Shown: positions 19,488-27,316 of the stretch, piece after piece
How the letters are laid out: each line of letters begins with the position of its first letter
Position numbering within the stretch: position 1 is the first letter of the stretch
Origin: Photobacterium pectinilyticum
GTDB taxonomy: Bacteria; Pseudomonadota; Gammaproteobacteria; Enterobacterales; Vibrionaceae
Assembly (NCBI RefSeq): GCF_024357955.1
Contig: NZ_JANEYT010000016.1
Span: forward strand, 22,562-86,561
Direction of reading: 5' to 3'
Length of the DNA stretch: 64,000 nt
Notes under the pieces: model-generated
The model's database searches: none
The model's input: only the letters and a program-made list of their open reading frames with translations
Told to the model about the DNA's origin: nothing
Made by a program: the position numbers and the translations under genes

Positions 19488-19847
19488 ATGACAACGACAA
19501 TTAATGCTGAGACCATCAAGCGTATGGAAGATGAGGTCGGGCAGGAAACTCTGACATTACTCCTCAATGTATTTAGCGATGAATTGGAACAGTACCAGCG
19601 TCAGCTTTCAGAGCAACCGTCAATAAAACAGGTACGAGAGATCAGCCATGCGATCAAGAGTAGCGCTGCCAGCTTTGGCGCTGATGATCTCGCTGATATG
19701 GCACAGGAATGTGAATCCCGTGTCCGACAAGGACAAGATCAATGGATTCTAGACCACCTGCCTGAATTTAGGCAGATGGTAGAAGGTATGGCGATTGAGT
19801 ATAAGCGCCTAGCCAGCCATGACAATCCTGTGAATTGCTTGTTTTAA
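19488..19847 (+). CDS. luxU: Phosphorelay protein LuxU
   Basis: 119-residue histidine phosphotransfer protein that passes phosphate from the quorum-sensing hybrid kinases to LuxO. The HPt motif EISHAIKSSAASFGADDLADMAQ puts the active His at residue 54 in this numbering. Forms an operon with luxO. Its last 39 bases overlap the convergent 3' end of the yvcK-like gene. Confidence 0.95.
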   Translation: MTTTINAETIKRMEDEVGQETLTLLLNVFSDELEQYQRQLSEQPSIKQVREISHAIKSSAASFGADDLADMAQECESRVRQGQDQWILDHLPEFRQMVEGMAIEYKRLASHDNPVNCLF

Positions 19848-20717
19848 TTTTTCCCTGTCATGTCGCCATTGGTGGTTGTTTGATGCAAGTGAGGTAATAT
19901 GCTGGTTGTATTTTTCATCCAGCTCTTCGCATTGTGTGTCAGCAAGCACGGTATCAATCTGTCGCCCTCCCATGGAGCGCTCACACCAAGTGAGCATCTG
20001 CGTTAGACTCATCATCCCTGCAGGACCTTTTTCTTTATCCAAGTTGGTCACGAACACAATTCGTGCTTGACTCTTTTTTAGGGCTTGCTCAATTTCCTTG
20101 AGCAGCAGTGGCGGCATAACACTGGTTAGAAAGCTGCCGGGGCCAAGAAAAATAATATCAGCTTGCTGTATGGCGATAACGGCTTCCTTGGTCGCTGGTA
20201 CTGCCGGTTCGATATAAAGCCGCTGCGGCACATTAGCCAATTCGTCAACACTGGTTTCCCCACAGATGATCTCTCCGTTTGTTGTCATTGCAGACAAATC
20301 GGCTGGGTGCTCGGTCATCGGTACGATATGGGTTTTGACCTGGAGCATATCACGGATCAAGTTGATGGCTTCAAGTGGACGAACTGAGAGGTTGTCCAGT
20401 GCTTTAAGCATTAGGTTACCCAAGTTATGGCCGTTCAACTCGCCATTGCCACGAAAGCGGTATTCGAAAATCATCGACCCGACAGATGGTTCAGTAATGA
20501 GCTGATTGACACAGTTCCGGGTGTCTCCCCAAGCTATACCGCCTTGGCAAGCACGGATCCGACCGGTTGAGCCACCGTTGTCGGTTGTCGTTACAATTCC
20601 GGTTACATTCTCGCCAAATTCGGAGAGGGCAGAGAGTATACGGCCAAGGCCGTGGCCGCCACCAATGGCGACAATTTTGGCGTCTGTAATATTTTTCACT
20701 GTACTGGGATGTATCAT
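19809..20717 (-). CDS. YvcK/CofD-like (gluconeogenesis factor) family protein
   Basis: 302 residues of the UPF0052/YvcK group, related to CofD 2-phospho-L-lactate transferase. N-terminal GGGHGLGRIL, then TTDNGGSTGRIR and the NGHNLGNLML region are the family signatures. YvcK proteins bind UDP-sugars and affect carbon metabolism and cell shape in Bacillus; the role in Vibrio is not established. It converges with luxU with a 39-base overlap, the same neighbourhood as in V. cholerae. Confidence 0.88.
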   Translation of the reverse strand: MIHPSTVKNITDAKIVAIGGGHGLGRILSALSEFGENVTGIVTTTDNGGSTGRIRACQGGIAWGDTRNCVNQLITEPSVGSMIFEYRFRGNGELNGHNLGNLMLKALDNLSVRPLEAINLIRDMLQVKTHIVPMTEHPADLSAMTTNGEIICGETSVDELANVPQRLYIEPAVPATKEAVIAIQQADIIFLGPGSFLTSVMPPLLLKEIEQALKKSQARIVFVTNLDKEKGPAGMMSLTQMLTWCERSMGGRQIDTVLADTQCEELDEKYNQHITSLASNNHQWRHDREKLKQAIHRIVMAG

Positions 20718-20835
20718 CGGCTGAAAAATGTGAGCTAAATAGATACTTCGAAGTGTATCGCGTTAGTTGTAATGAATACAAACTATGTGCCTATGATGGT
20801 ATATATGTCACGGAATGTGGGCGTAGAGAGGGTGA

Positions 20836-20863
20836 AGAAACGCCCTCAAGCATGTTGAGGGCC
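20836..20863 (-). terminator. Terminator after the LON-domain gene
   Basis: GCCCTCAA / TTGAGGGC stem with a 5-nt loop and a minus-strand GTTTCTT tail, 36 bases after the stop. Confidence 0.65.
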
Positions 20864-20898
20864 AATAGGTTAGTAGGCAGTTGAAGCGGTAAAAACGG

Positions 20899-21474
20899 TT
20901 AATGTGGTTGTTTCATTATGCTGATCAGGTAATCATAAGTGTCTGAACAACTAGGCGCACTGAGCAGCATTTGCTTTTCACTGGCTGGAACAGGAAGCAG
21001 TTCTAGCCAGCGCTGACACAGCCAGCTCAGATTATTAAACTGCTTGTTGTGGTGAAGGTCACCAAGTTCCGGGTGTTTATTGAACATTTGTTTGAGCTTT
21101 TCAGCAAGGATTTGCTGATCTTGACGAACTTCGGTTTCAGGCCAAGGCGGAATGAACTGGCAATCACCACAGAAAAAGCCTTCGTCATTTTCTTCCATAT
21201 GATCTATCGTGAAATTTTCGTGTCCTGCCACAGTAACGATTAAACAACCGTTATTGGGTGAAATATCAAAGTCTTCAACAGTGACACGGGTACCAATTTG
21301 AAAGAAATGGTGGCCATGCTCATCTTGGTCAAACATACAAACACCAAAGCTATTACCTTCATGCATTGCGGCTTTGAATGCTGCCATTTGTGGCCCGGGA
21401 GCAATACGAAGAGGGATGCGTCCACCGGGTAAGACGTGGCGTTTTTGGAATAGTAGCGGTATGTAAGTTTTCAT
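20899..21474 (-). CDS. LON peptidase N-terminal (substrate-binding) domain protein
   Basis: 191 residues made of a single Lon-type N-terminal/PUA-like domain, without ATPase or protease parts. MKTYIPLLFQKRHVLPGGRIPLRIAPGPQ and FGVCMFDQDE...IGTRVTVEDF follow the COG2802 pattern. The C-terminal 80 residues are helical. Biochemical role unknown; such proteins are common in Vibrio. It has its own terminator and is probably monocistronic. Confidence 0.82.
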   Translation of the reverse strand: MKTYIPLLFQKRHVLPGGRIPLRIAPGPQMAAFKAAMHEGNSFGVCMFDQDEHGHHFFQIGTRVTVEDFDISPNNGCLIVTVAGHENFTIDHMEENDEGFFCGDCQFIPPWPETEVRQDQQILAEKLKQMFNKHPELGDLHHNKQFNNLSWLCQRWLELLPVPASEKQMLLSAPSCSDTYDYLISIMKQPH

Positions 21475-21627
21475 AGTCTAATCCGGTTGCTGATTGTCTG
21501 ATGAAATAGACATTGCAAATGGGATACCAAAATTACATACCGCTTAAAATAGGTTTTCAGCGCGTTTGACTCTATTTATCTTTTTAAAATGCAAAAAAAT
21601 ACCAATAAGGCATTTGCATTTTGCGAA

Positions 21628-21855
21628 TTATTTTTGATTCGCAATTATTTTCATCGCGTTATCGCTTGGTAGTAACTCTAAGTGGCTCTGCTCATCAAAG
21701 TACCAGCCTTTGATTAATCCTTTCTCCTGCATGTCAATAAAGCCACTGATCACAAGCTTGGCTTGCTCATGGGCATGGGTCGAATCGAGCCCTTCTTCAC
21801 GTTGTAAGTAGAGGGCAATATCATCGATTGTCGCTGATTCAATAATATTGGACAT
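21628..21855 (-). CDS. Small conserved-looking protein of unknown function
   Basis: 75 residues, acidic, no signal peptide or membrane segment. The ATG at 21853-21855 has a good Shine-Dalgarno (GTGAGGAC). Composition and codon use look coding, with two predicted helices around an LQREEGLDSTHAHEQAKLVISGF core. No family recognised. It is followed on the + strand by the moa leader in the divergent direction. Confidence 0.65.
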   Translation of the reverse strand: MSNIIESATIDDIALYLQREEGLDSTHAHEQAKLVISGFIDMQEKGLIKGWYFDEQSHLELLPSDNAMKIIANQK

Positions 21856-22044
21856 AATGTCCTCACTTTATAGTCAGAAAATTTACGGGTATTACCTTTA
21901 GTAGTATTGTCGTGAAATCGGCTGAAAGGTAGAATGCAGCACGAAAAAAAACGAGAGTTTGCCTGTATGGCTATTCCTCTGATATTTTTATAACTTATAC
22001 GCTGTTGTGCGCATTTTGGTTTTATCCTGTGCGGTACAATTGCC

Positions 22045-22164
22045 ATGCTCCGAGCTTTTTTCACTAAGTGCCTCATTGTGGGGGATATGTGACTCAAGCC
22101 AGTGACTAGTTGTCACCAGGGTCGATAAAGAAATGAATCGGCCTCCCGTACTTGGAAAGGTGTT
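22045..22164 (+). promoter_or_regulatory. Molybdenum-cofactor (Moco) riboswitch
   Basis: The leader of moaA contains TCACCAGGGTCGA, AAAGAAATGA, then ATCGGCCTCCCGTAC and TGGAAAGG directly before the start codon. These blocks match, in order and spacing, the moaA leader element of E. coli, the Moco RNA motif that represses moa translation when cofactor is plentiful. The last block also supplies the ribosome-binding site, consistent with control by sequestering it. The 5' boundary is approximate. Confidence 0.85.
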
Positions 22165-22166
22165 CC

Positions 22167-23156
22167 GTGGCGAAACAATTTGAAGATAATCACCATCGCA
22201 AGTTCTATTACTTGCGTTTGTCGGTTACAGACGTCTGTAACTTTAAATGTACCTATTGCCTGCCTGATGGCTATCACCCTCAACAGAAGAGAAGGCCATC
22301 CTTCCTGACGCTGGATGAGATTCAGCGTGTGACAGGCGCGTTTGCTGAGTGTGGCACGTCAAAAGTACGCATTACTGGCGGTGAGCCAAGCTTGCGCCGT
22401 GACTTTACCGATATCATCCGCACGGTTGCCCAACAACCAGGTATACGTAAAGTCGCTACGACGACCAATGGCTACCGTATGGCCAAACATGTTCATGAGT
22501 GGCGTGAAGCCGGTCTGACCCATATCAACGTGAGTGTTGATAGCCTTGATCCTAAAATGTTCTACCAGATCACCGGTGAGAACATGTTTAATCAGGTCAT
22601 GGAAGGCATTGATGCGGCGTTTGATGCTGGCTTTGAACAAGTCAAGGTCAACACCGTATTGTTAAAAGATCTTAATTCCCAGCAGCTGCCGCAGTTCCTT
22701 GATTGGATCAAGACTCGGCCAATCCAGCTGCGCTTCATCGAACTGATGCAAACTGGTGAAATGGACGACTTGTTCAATAATCATCATGTCTCCGGTGTCA
22801 GTATTCGCAATTACCTGATTGCCAATGGCTGGGTGCTTAAGCTGAAAAGTAATAATGACGGTCCGGCACAAGTATTCTGTCATCCTGATTACAAGGGTGA
22901 AATTGGTCTGATCATGCCTTACGAGAAAGATTTCTGTAAGAGCTGTAATCGCCTGCGTGTTTCTGCATTGGGTAAACTGCACCTGTGCCTGTTTGGTGAT
23001 CATGGTGTGGAGTTGCGCGATCTGCTTCAGCGTGATGAACAACGTGATGAGCTGATCGCCCGTATCCAAGGTGGTTTGGCAGAAAAAGCGGTCAGTCACT
23101 TTCTTGATGATGGCAATACTGGCATGACACCAAACCTTGCTTCTATTGGTGGCTGA
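22167..23156 (+). CDS. moaA: GTP 3',8-cyclase MoaA (molybdopterin synthesis)
   Basis: 329-residue radical-SAM enzyme that converts GTP to 3',8-cyclo-GTP, the first step of molybdenum-cofactor synthesis. N-terminal cluster motif CNFKCTYC, C-terminal cluster CKSCNRLRV...LCLF, and the required C-terminal Gly-Gly (SIGG) are all present. I choose GTG at 22167, which lies 6 nt after GGAAAGG; a TTG at 22152 falls inside that site. First gene of moaACDE; unlike E. coli and V. cholerae, no moaB follows. Confidence 0.95.
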   Translation: MAKQFEDNHHRKFYYLRLSVTDVCNFKCTYCLPDGYHPQQKRRPSFLTLDEIQRVTGAFAECGTSKVRITGGEPSLRRDFTDIIRTVAQQPGIRKVATTTNGYRMAKHVHEWREAGLTHINVSVDSLDPKMFYQITGENMFNQVMEGIDAAFDAGFEQVKVNTVLLKDLNSQQLPQFLDWIKTRPIQLRFIELMQTGEMDDLFNNHHVSGVSIRNYLIANGWVLKLKSNNDGPAQVFCHPDYKGEIGLIMPYEKDFCKSCNRLRVSALGKLHLCLFGDHGVELRDLLQRDEQRDELIARIQGGLAEKAVSHFLDDGNTGMTPNLASIGG

Positions 23157-23194
23157 TCGCCACCTTTTCAAATTTTCTTTTTTGGGACAGACGG

Positions 23195-23674
23195 ATGAAC
23201 CAATTTACGCATATTAATGCTTCAGGTGAAGCAAACATGGTTGACGTGTCAGCAAAAAGTGATTCGGTCCGAGAAGCGCGTGCCGAAGCATTTGTGCATA
23301 TGGCACCGGAAACTCTTGAGCTGATCGTCTCTGGCCAGCACCACAAAGGTGATGTATTTGCCACCGCTCGTATTGCCGGTATTCAGGCTGCTAAAAAGAC
23401 ATGGGATTTGATCCCGCTGTGTCATCCACTGCTGCTGTCGAAAGTTGAAGTTCAGCTTGAAGCAATTGAAGCAGAAAACATGGTTCGTATTGAGTCTTGT
23501 TGTAAACTGGCGGGTAAAACGGGTGTAGAAATGGAAGCGCTGACCGCAGCCTCTGTTGCGGCATTGACCATTTATGACATGTGTAAGGCTGTCCAAAAAG
23601 ATATGGTGATAGGGCAAGTACGTCTGCTGGAAAAAACGGGCGGCAAATCTGGACATTTCAAGGTGGAATCATGA
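23195..23674 (+). CDS. moaC: Cyclic pyranopterin monophosphate synthase MoaC
   Basis: 159 residues. MoaC rearranges 3',8-cyclo-GTP into cyclic pyranopterin monophosphate. Motifs [59 protein letters not shown] and KTGGKSGHF are those of the family. Starts 38 bases after moaA and overlaps moaD by four bases (ATGA). Confidence 0.97.
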   Translation: MNQFTHINASGEANMVDVSAKSDSVREARAEAFVHMAPETLELIVSGQHHKGDVFATARIAGIQAAKKTWDLIPLCHPLLLSKVEVQLEAIEAENMVRIESCCKLAGKTGVEMEALTAASVAALTIYDMCKAVQKDMVIGQVRLLEKTGGKSGHFKVES

Positions 23675-23916
23675 TTAACGTATTATTTTTCGCACAAGTT
23701 AAAGAGCTTGTTGGTGTTGATCGTCTGGAAGTCTCCGCTGAATTTGCTACCGCTGAAGCGTTGCGTCAGCATCTGGTCGCAAAAGGTGACAAGTGGCCGT
23801 TAGCGTTGGAGCAGGGCAAGCTGTTGGTAGCGATTAACCAGACAATCAGTTCTCTGAATAGCGAAATTAAAGATGGCGATGAAGTGGCCTTTTTCCCACC
23901 AGTGACCGGGGGCTAG
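23671..23916 (+). CDS. moaD: Molybdopterin synthase sulfur-carrier subunit MoaD
   Basis: 81-residue ubiquitin-like protein ending in the essential Gly-Gly (FFPPVTGG), which carries thiocarboxylate sulfur to MoaE. Translationally coupled to moaC by a 4-base overlap, and two bases before moaE. Confidence 0.95.
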   Translation: MINVLFFAQVKELVGVDRLEVSAEFATAEALRQHLVAKGDKWPLALEQGKLLVAINQTISSLNSEIKDGDEVAFFPPVTGG

Positions 23917-23918
23917 TC

Positions 23919-24368
23919 ATGATTTCTGTTCAGTTTGACGATTTCTCCGTAGCTGATGAATATGAGCAATTATCCCAAGGGACAGATGCCGGCGCGGTAG
24001 TCACGTTTGTCGGTAAAGTGCGTGATTTCAATCAAGGTGATGCTGTCACCGGTCTATCACTGGAGCATTATCCAGGAATGACTGAAAAGTCCTTGGCTGC
24101 CATCGTAGAGCAAGCTGGCGAACGTTGGCCGTTGCTGAAGACGCGCGTGATCCACCGTGTTGGTGATCTAGCATTGGGCGATCAGATAGTGTTTGTTGGC
24201 GTGACCAGTGCCCACCGTGGTGCGGCATTCGAAGCCTGCGAGTTTATTATGGATTTCCTCAAAACCCGCGCACCGTTCTGGAAGAAAGAGCAAACACCTG
24301 ACGATTCTCGTTGGGTAGATGCCCGCGAGACTGATACCAGCGCAGCCGATCGCTGGCAACAAAAATAG
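23919..24368 (+). CDS. moaE: Molybdopterin synthase catalytic subunit MoaE
   Basis: 149 residues. MoaE inserts two sulfurs into cyclic pyranopterin monophosphate to form molybdopterin. Typical motifs: GAVVTFVGKVRDFNQG, LEHYPGMTEKSL, HRVGDLALGDQIVFV, SAHRGAAFEACEFIMD and the catalytic lysine region FWKKEQT. Last gene of the operon. Confidence 0.96.
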   Translation: MISVQFDDFSVADEYEQLSQGTDAGAVVTFVGKVRDFNQGDAVTGLSLEHYPGMTEKSLAAIVEQAGERWPLLKTRVIHRVGDLALGDQIVFVGVTSAHRGAAFEACEFIMDFLKTRAPFWKKEQTPDDSRWVDARETDTSAADRWQQK

Positions 24369-24379
24369 TTATGTAATAC

Positions 24380-24404
24380 TGGCACCTGTATCATGCAGGT
24401 GCCA
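24380..24404 (+). terminator. Hairpin after moaE
   Basis: Perfect 9-bp stem TGGCACCTG / CAGGTGCCA with a 7-nt loop, 12 bases after the stop. The T-run is missing; the heptamer array begins 6 bases later. Confidence 0.5.
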
Positions 24405-24409
24405 ATATG

Positions 24410-24521
24410 CTCAAGCCTCAAGCCTCAAGCCTCAAGCCTCAAGCCTCAAGCCTCAAGCCTCAAGCCTCAAGCCTCAAGCCTCAAGCCTCAAGCCTCAAGC
24501 CTCAAGCCTCAAGCCTCAAGC
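24410..24521. repeat. Tandem heptamer repeat, 16 perfect copies of CTCAAGC
   Basis: 112 bases made of exactly 16 uninterrupted 7-bp units (CTCAAGC), immediately after the moa operon hairpin. Frames through it encode only Leu-Lys-Pro-Gln-Ala-Ser repeats without a start signal, so it is treated as non-coding. A perfect array is likely to vary in copy number. Confidence 0.97.
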
Positions 24522-24672
24522 CCGCATAATCTTTCTTTATTATTCATCTATTTTTTCACCAAGCTCTGTGCTACTTTGAACTTAAGGGTATAAATAACCA
24601 TTAAAAGTGAATGGTTATGGTGGCCGATTGGAATCGGTCTAAGGCAATATCAAGCAACAGAGGAGTATGCTT

Positions 24673-25209
24673 ATGATCAGGAGCGATCGACTACTCTATG
24701 AACTAGAACCCGATGGTTTTGGCGGCCGCCACTGTGAGTCTTGGGAGGAGTGGCTGCCAAAAGCCAGTCAGGCCCTGCCTAATTTTCCTGAAGATGTGCT
24801 AAAACAGTGGCTTTTTAGGCATTGGAAAGGGGTACTTTGTAACTGGGGTTGGTTGGATTTTCAGTCAATGCGATTTGAACTTGAGTCTTGGACCAGTGAG
24901 CAAATTCAGTCACAAATTCATACGCCTCACCAAGACGTTGTTGATAAATTATCGCGCCGCATGACCAACCCAATATTTCAGCGCAGTTGGTTGGTGCAGC
25001 AGATGCAGGAAACCGGTACTTGGCCACAAGCTCCCATTGTGCTTCGCTATGATCGAGATATACCGATGACAAACGGTAAGTCGCTTAAAGCCCCATACAA
25101 TTTACTGGAAGGGCACCATCGTATGGCGTATTTAAATAAAATTATTGAGCAAGGTGCATATCACCAAGAACAGCACCAAATTTGGATAATTAGCCTTCCG
25201 TTGCACTAG
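24673..25209 (+). CDS. Unknown protein with EGHHRMAYL motif
   Basis: 178 residues, soluble, rich in Trp and Gln. AGGAG at 24661-24665 places the start at the ATG at 24673. The C-terminal part has APYNLLEGHHRMAYLNKII, which recalls the (D/E)GHHR box of ParB/sulfiredoxin-like folds, but the rest is not recognised, and I do not assign a function. Stands alone between the heptamer repeat and a strong terminator. Confidence 0.7.
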   Translation: MIRSDRLLYELEPDGFGGRHCESWEEWLPKASQALPNFPEDVLKQWLFRHWKGVLCNWGWLDFQSMRFELESWTSEQIQSQIHTPHQDVVDKLSRRMTNPIFQRSWLVQQMQETGTWPQAPIVLRYDRDIPMTNGKSLKAPYNLLEGHHRMAYLNKIIEQGAYHQEQHQIWIISLPLH

Positions 25210-25242
25210 CCGCTTAAACTACCTTTCAATTACGTCCACCTT

Positions 25243-25275
25243 AAAAAGGGAAATGATAGAGATCATTTCCCTTTT
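25243..25275. terminator. Rho-independent terminator
   Basis: Perfect 14-bp stem AAAAGGGAAATGAT / ATCATTTCCCTTTT with an AGAG loop; usable in both directions. Confidence 0.85.
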
Positions 25276-25697
25276 CTGTGAGCTAAGTTTCTTATTGTAT
25301 TTTTTTGCTGTGGCTCGTGGAAAATGTATCACTTGTTGCGGTTTTGTTTCTTGTTGCGTTCAAAAAGTAACCTGTTGGTTGTTTTTCTTATACCGTTTTC
25401 GGTTTTTTTGTAACGTTCTTATTCGGTTTAGTTATTGATAATTATGGTAATTTAGACTCCTGGTTGCTGAATAAATCCTGAACGGCTCATGGTGAAAAGT
25501 GAATATTAATGAGGTTATTTAGGTTTTTTGTGGTTATTTATGTTTTTGTTTTATGTTTTTTGTGTGATGCAAAGTGCTGTGATATTTTTTTATGTCAGTT
25601 TTTTGCTCTGTTGATGATTTTTTTTGTTGTTGATATGTTTCATTTCGGCTCTGGATGAGCCTAAGCAAAAATATAAAATCATTACAGGTAAGTAATA
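25276..25697 (+). other. T-rich upstream region of the porin gene
   Basis: About 420 bases, strikingly T-rich on the + strand, holding no supported gene. It should contain the porin promoter and a long leader; I cannot place the -35/-10 boxes with confidence. Confidence 0.5.
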
Positions 25698-26759
25698 ATG
25701 AAAAAAACACTTCTAGCAGTAGCAATCCCAGCAGTACTTTTCGCTCACTCGGCATCCGCCGTGGAAATCCTAAAAACCGATGAAGCTCTTGTCGATTTTT
25801 ACGGCCAACTTCGTACCCAGCTTGAAAAATCAGAGGATGATGATGTTACTTTGAATGCTGGCTCTTCACGTGCAGGTGTACAGGCACAGTATGCAGTTAC
25901 AGATTCGGTAGATATTTTCGGTCAGGTTGAGTTCGGTCTTCAAGGGAATGGTGGTGAACTGAACAACCGTTTACATTTCGTCGGTGTAGACACTGATTAT
26001 GGTAAGATCGCTTTTGGTCGCCAATGGCTAGTTTCGGATGACATCTATGGCGCGGATTATTCATATTTCTTCGGTGGTACTGCTCTACGTTACTCAACCC
26101 TTTCAGGCGCTCTCCATGACTCGCTGATCAAATATAACTATGAAGGTGAAAATTTCATTGTTGCAGCTAACTACGGTCTATCGGAAGATGACTCTAATCA
26201 AGAGCTAGCTGAGCTTTACGTTGCCTCTAGTTATGGTGGTTTCAACTTCCACGTTGGTGGTGGTGTGAATCGTGATAAAGCATTCAAAGTAGGTACTCAA
26301 ACTATTGAGATTACACCTGATTACGAAGTTTCTAAGGCTATTACAGCTGATTTAGAAAATACTTATTTTGAAGGTACAGTTGAATACACATTCGGTGCTG
26401 CACTTGTCGGTTTCACCTACTACAACGCTGAGCTGAAGAACAAAGCAAATGGTGACACTATAGATGAAGATGGCTACAGCCTTGCAGGCACTTATAGCTG
26501 GGCTGAAAATGCAACTGCATACGCTGGTTTCGAGTATGTAGAACAAGAATCAAAAGCATTGAATGTTGATGGTGACGGCAAGCTGTTCTACATCGGTACC
26601 GACTACCACTTCAATAGCTGGTCACGAATCTACTTCGAGTACGGCTATGGTGATGGTACTACTTTGGGCTACAACAACAAAAACAGCGACAATCAGATTG
26701 AAGCACAATCTGTTGATAGCGAAAGCTTCTACGCAATCGGTGCCCGCGTCTACTGGTAA
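25698..26759 (+). CDS. Gram-negative general porin
   Basis: 353-residue outer-membrane porin. Signal peptide MKKTLLAVAIPAVLFAHSASA|VEI, then a beta-barrel starting VDFYGQLRTQLE, with the NNRLHFVGVDTDYGKIAFGRQW constriction-loop region and a C-terminal ARVYW (terminal aromatic). Closest in style to Vibrio/Photobacterium OmpH/OmpL/OmpU-like porins, but I cannot choose among them. The first codons contain AGCAGTAGC (25715-25723) and CAGCAGT (25729-25735), partly complementary to the seed of the sigma-E small RNAs at 57.5-58.6 kb. Has its own terminator. Confidence 0.9.
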   Translation: MKKTLLAVAIPAVLFAHSASAVEILKTDEALVDFYGQLRTQLEKSEDDDVTLNAGSSRAGVQAQYAVTDSVDIFGQVEFGLQGNGGELNNRLHFVGVDTDYGKIAFGRQWLVSDDIYGADYSYFFGGTALRYSTLSGALHDSLIKYNYEGENFIVAANYGLSEDDSNQELAELYVASSYGGFNFHVGGGVNRDKAFKVGTQTIEITPDYEVSKAITADLENTYFEGTVEYTFGAALVGFTYYNAELKNKANGDTIDEDGYSLAGTYSWAENATAYAGFEYVEQESKALNVDGDGKLFYIGTDYHFNSWSRIYFEYGYGDGTTLGYNNKNSDNQIEAQSVDSESFYAIGARVYW

Positions 26760-26792
26760 TCCTCTCAACGTTCATTGTCTTATTTATTTTTT

Positions 26793-26817
26793 GCCCGGCC
26801 ATGTGCCGGGCCTTTTT
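26793..26817 (+). terminator. Porin terminator
   Basis: GCCCGGC / GCCGGGC stem with a 5-nt loop and CTTTTT tail, 33 bases after the stop. Confidence 0.88.
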
Positions 26818-26860
26818 GTCTTTGGGAGATGGAAAGAAGGGGAAGTGCCAAGTCTGTAGA

Positions 26861-26908
26861 ATACCAACCTACATAAATATTTGATCAACGACTTATCCAG
26901 ATTGGTAT
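26861..26908 (+). repeat. 48-bp dispersed palindromic element, copy 2
   Basis: ATACCAACCTACATAA ... TTGATCAA ... TTATCCAGATTGGTAT. Exact reverse complement of copies 1 and 5. Confidence 0.9.
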
Positions 26909-26923
26909 CAGGAGGAAAATTAC

Positions 26924-27163
26924 TCAAATTGTTTCAGGTGTTGGGTCGCATTTTCTTTTTGCTGCATTGAATTCCATCATCAAGCGGTTGATATCGGCTT
27001 GTTGCTGTTTAAGCTTCTGTTGGCGTGATTATGGTTTTGAACATATGTAGTACCTGAGAGGGTTTCTGTGCGTCAGACTTATAAAGCTGGAATAGCTCCT
27101 GCAGGCTGAAACCGAGACGCTTGCCACACCAGATCAAAATCAACCGTTTCCGGTTATACCGCG
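26924..27163 (-). pseudogene. MerR-family regulator remnant
   Basis: The minus strand reads YNRKRLILIWCGKRLGFSLQELFQLY, the second half of a MerR DNA-binding domain, then after a frameshift near 27015-27030 reads QQKLKQQQADINRLMMEF and KRKC, the usual coiled coil and cysteine end of LiuR-like MerR regulators. The N-terminal helix-turn-helix is missing, its place taken by the small-RNA terminator just upstream. Truncated and frameshifted, so not functional. Confidence 0.6.
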
Positions 27164-27169
27164 TTAACG

Positions 27170-27194
27170 AAAAAAGCCCCTCATTAAGGGGCTT
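27170..27194 (-). terminator. Terminator of the 29-codon unit
   Basis: AAGCCCC / GGGGCTT stem with a 7-nt loop and a minus-strand run of six T, 33 bases after the small frame's stop. Confidence 0.8.
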
Positions 27195-27226
27195 GAAGAC
27201 TTGTCTATCAAGGTTTAGTTGATACG

Positions 27227-27316
27227 CTATTCTGCTTTTGGCTTGCGCGATGGTGGCACATAGCCGTGGCGAACGCGGGAAGGACTTGGACGCGAAAAAC
27301 AACCAGCTGGTCTCAT
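27227..27316 (-). CDS. 29-residue basic peptide, function unknown
   Basis: ATG at 27314-27316 to TAG at 27227-27229. The peptide begins MRPAGCFSRPSPSR and continues VRHGYVPPSRKPKAE; it is strongly basic, rich in Pro, Ser and Arg, and has no hydrophobic segment. The ribosome-binding site is weak (GAGAG at about 10 nt). Support comes from the terminator placed directly behind it and from the orderly composition. It may be the peptide part of a dual-function RNA that in V. cholerae acts on citrate synthase, but this is a guess from length and context. Confidence 0.5.
   Translation of the reverse strand: MRPAGCFSRPSPSRVRHGYVPPSRKPKAE

Noticed and set aside
22152..22166. TTG start for moaA, five codons longer
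   Set aside because: The TTG lies inside the ribosome-binding/riboswitch segment; GTG at 22167 has the correct spacing.
24319..24593. Frames through the CTCAAGC array
   Set aside because: Encode only a heptad repeat between unrelated ends; overlap the moaE end; no start signal.
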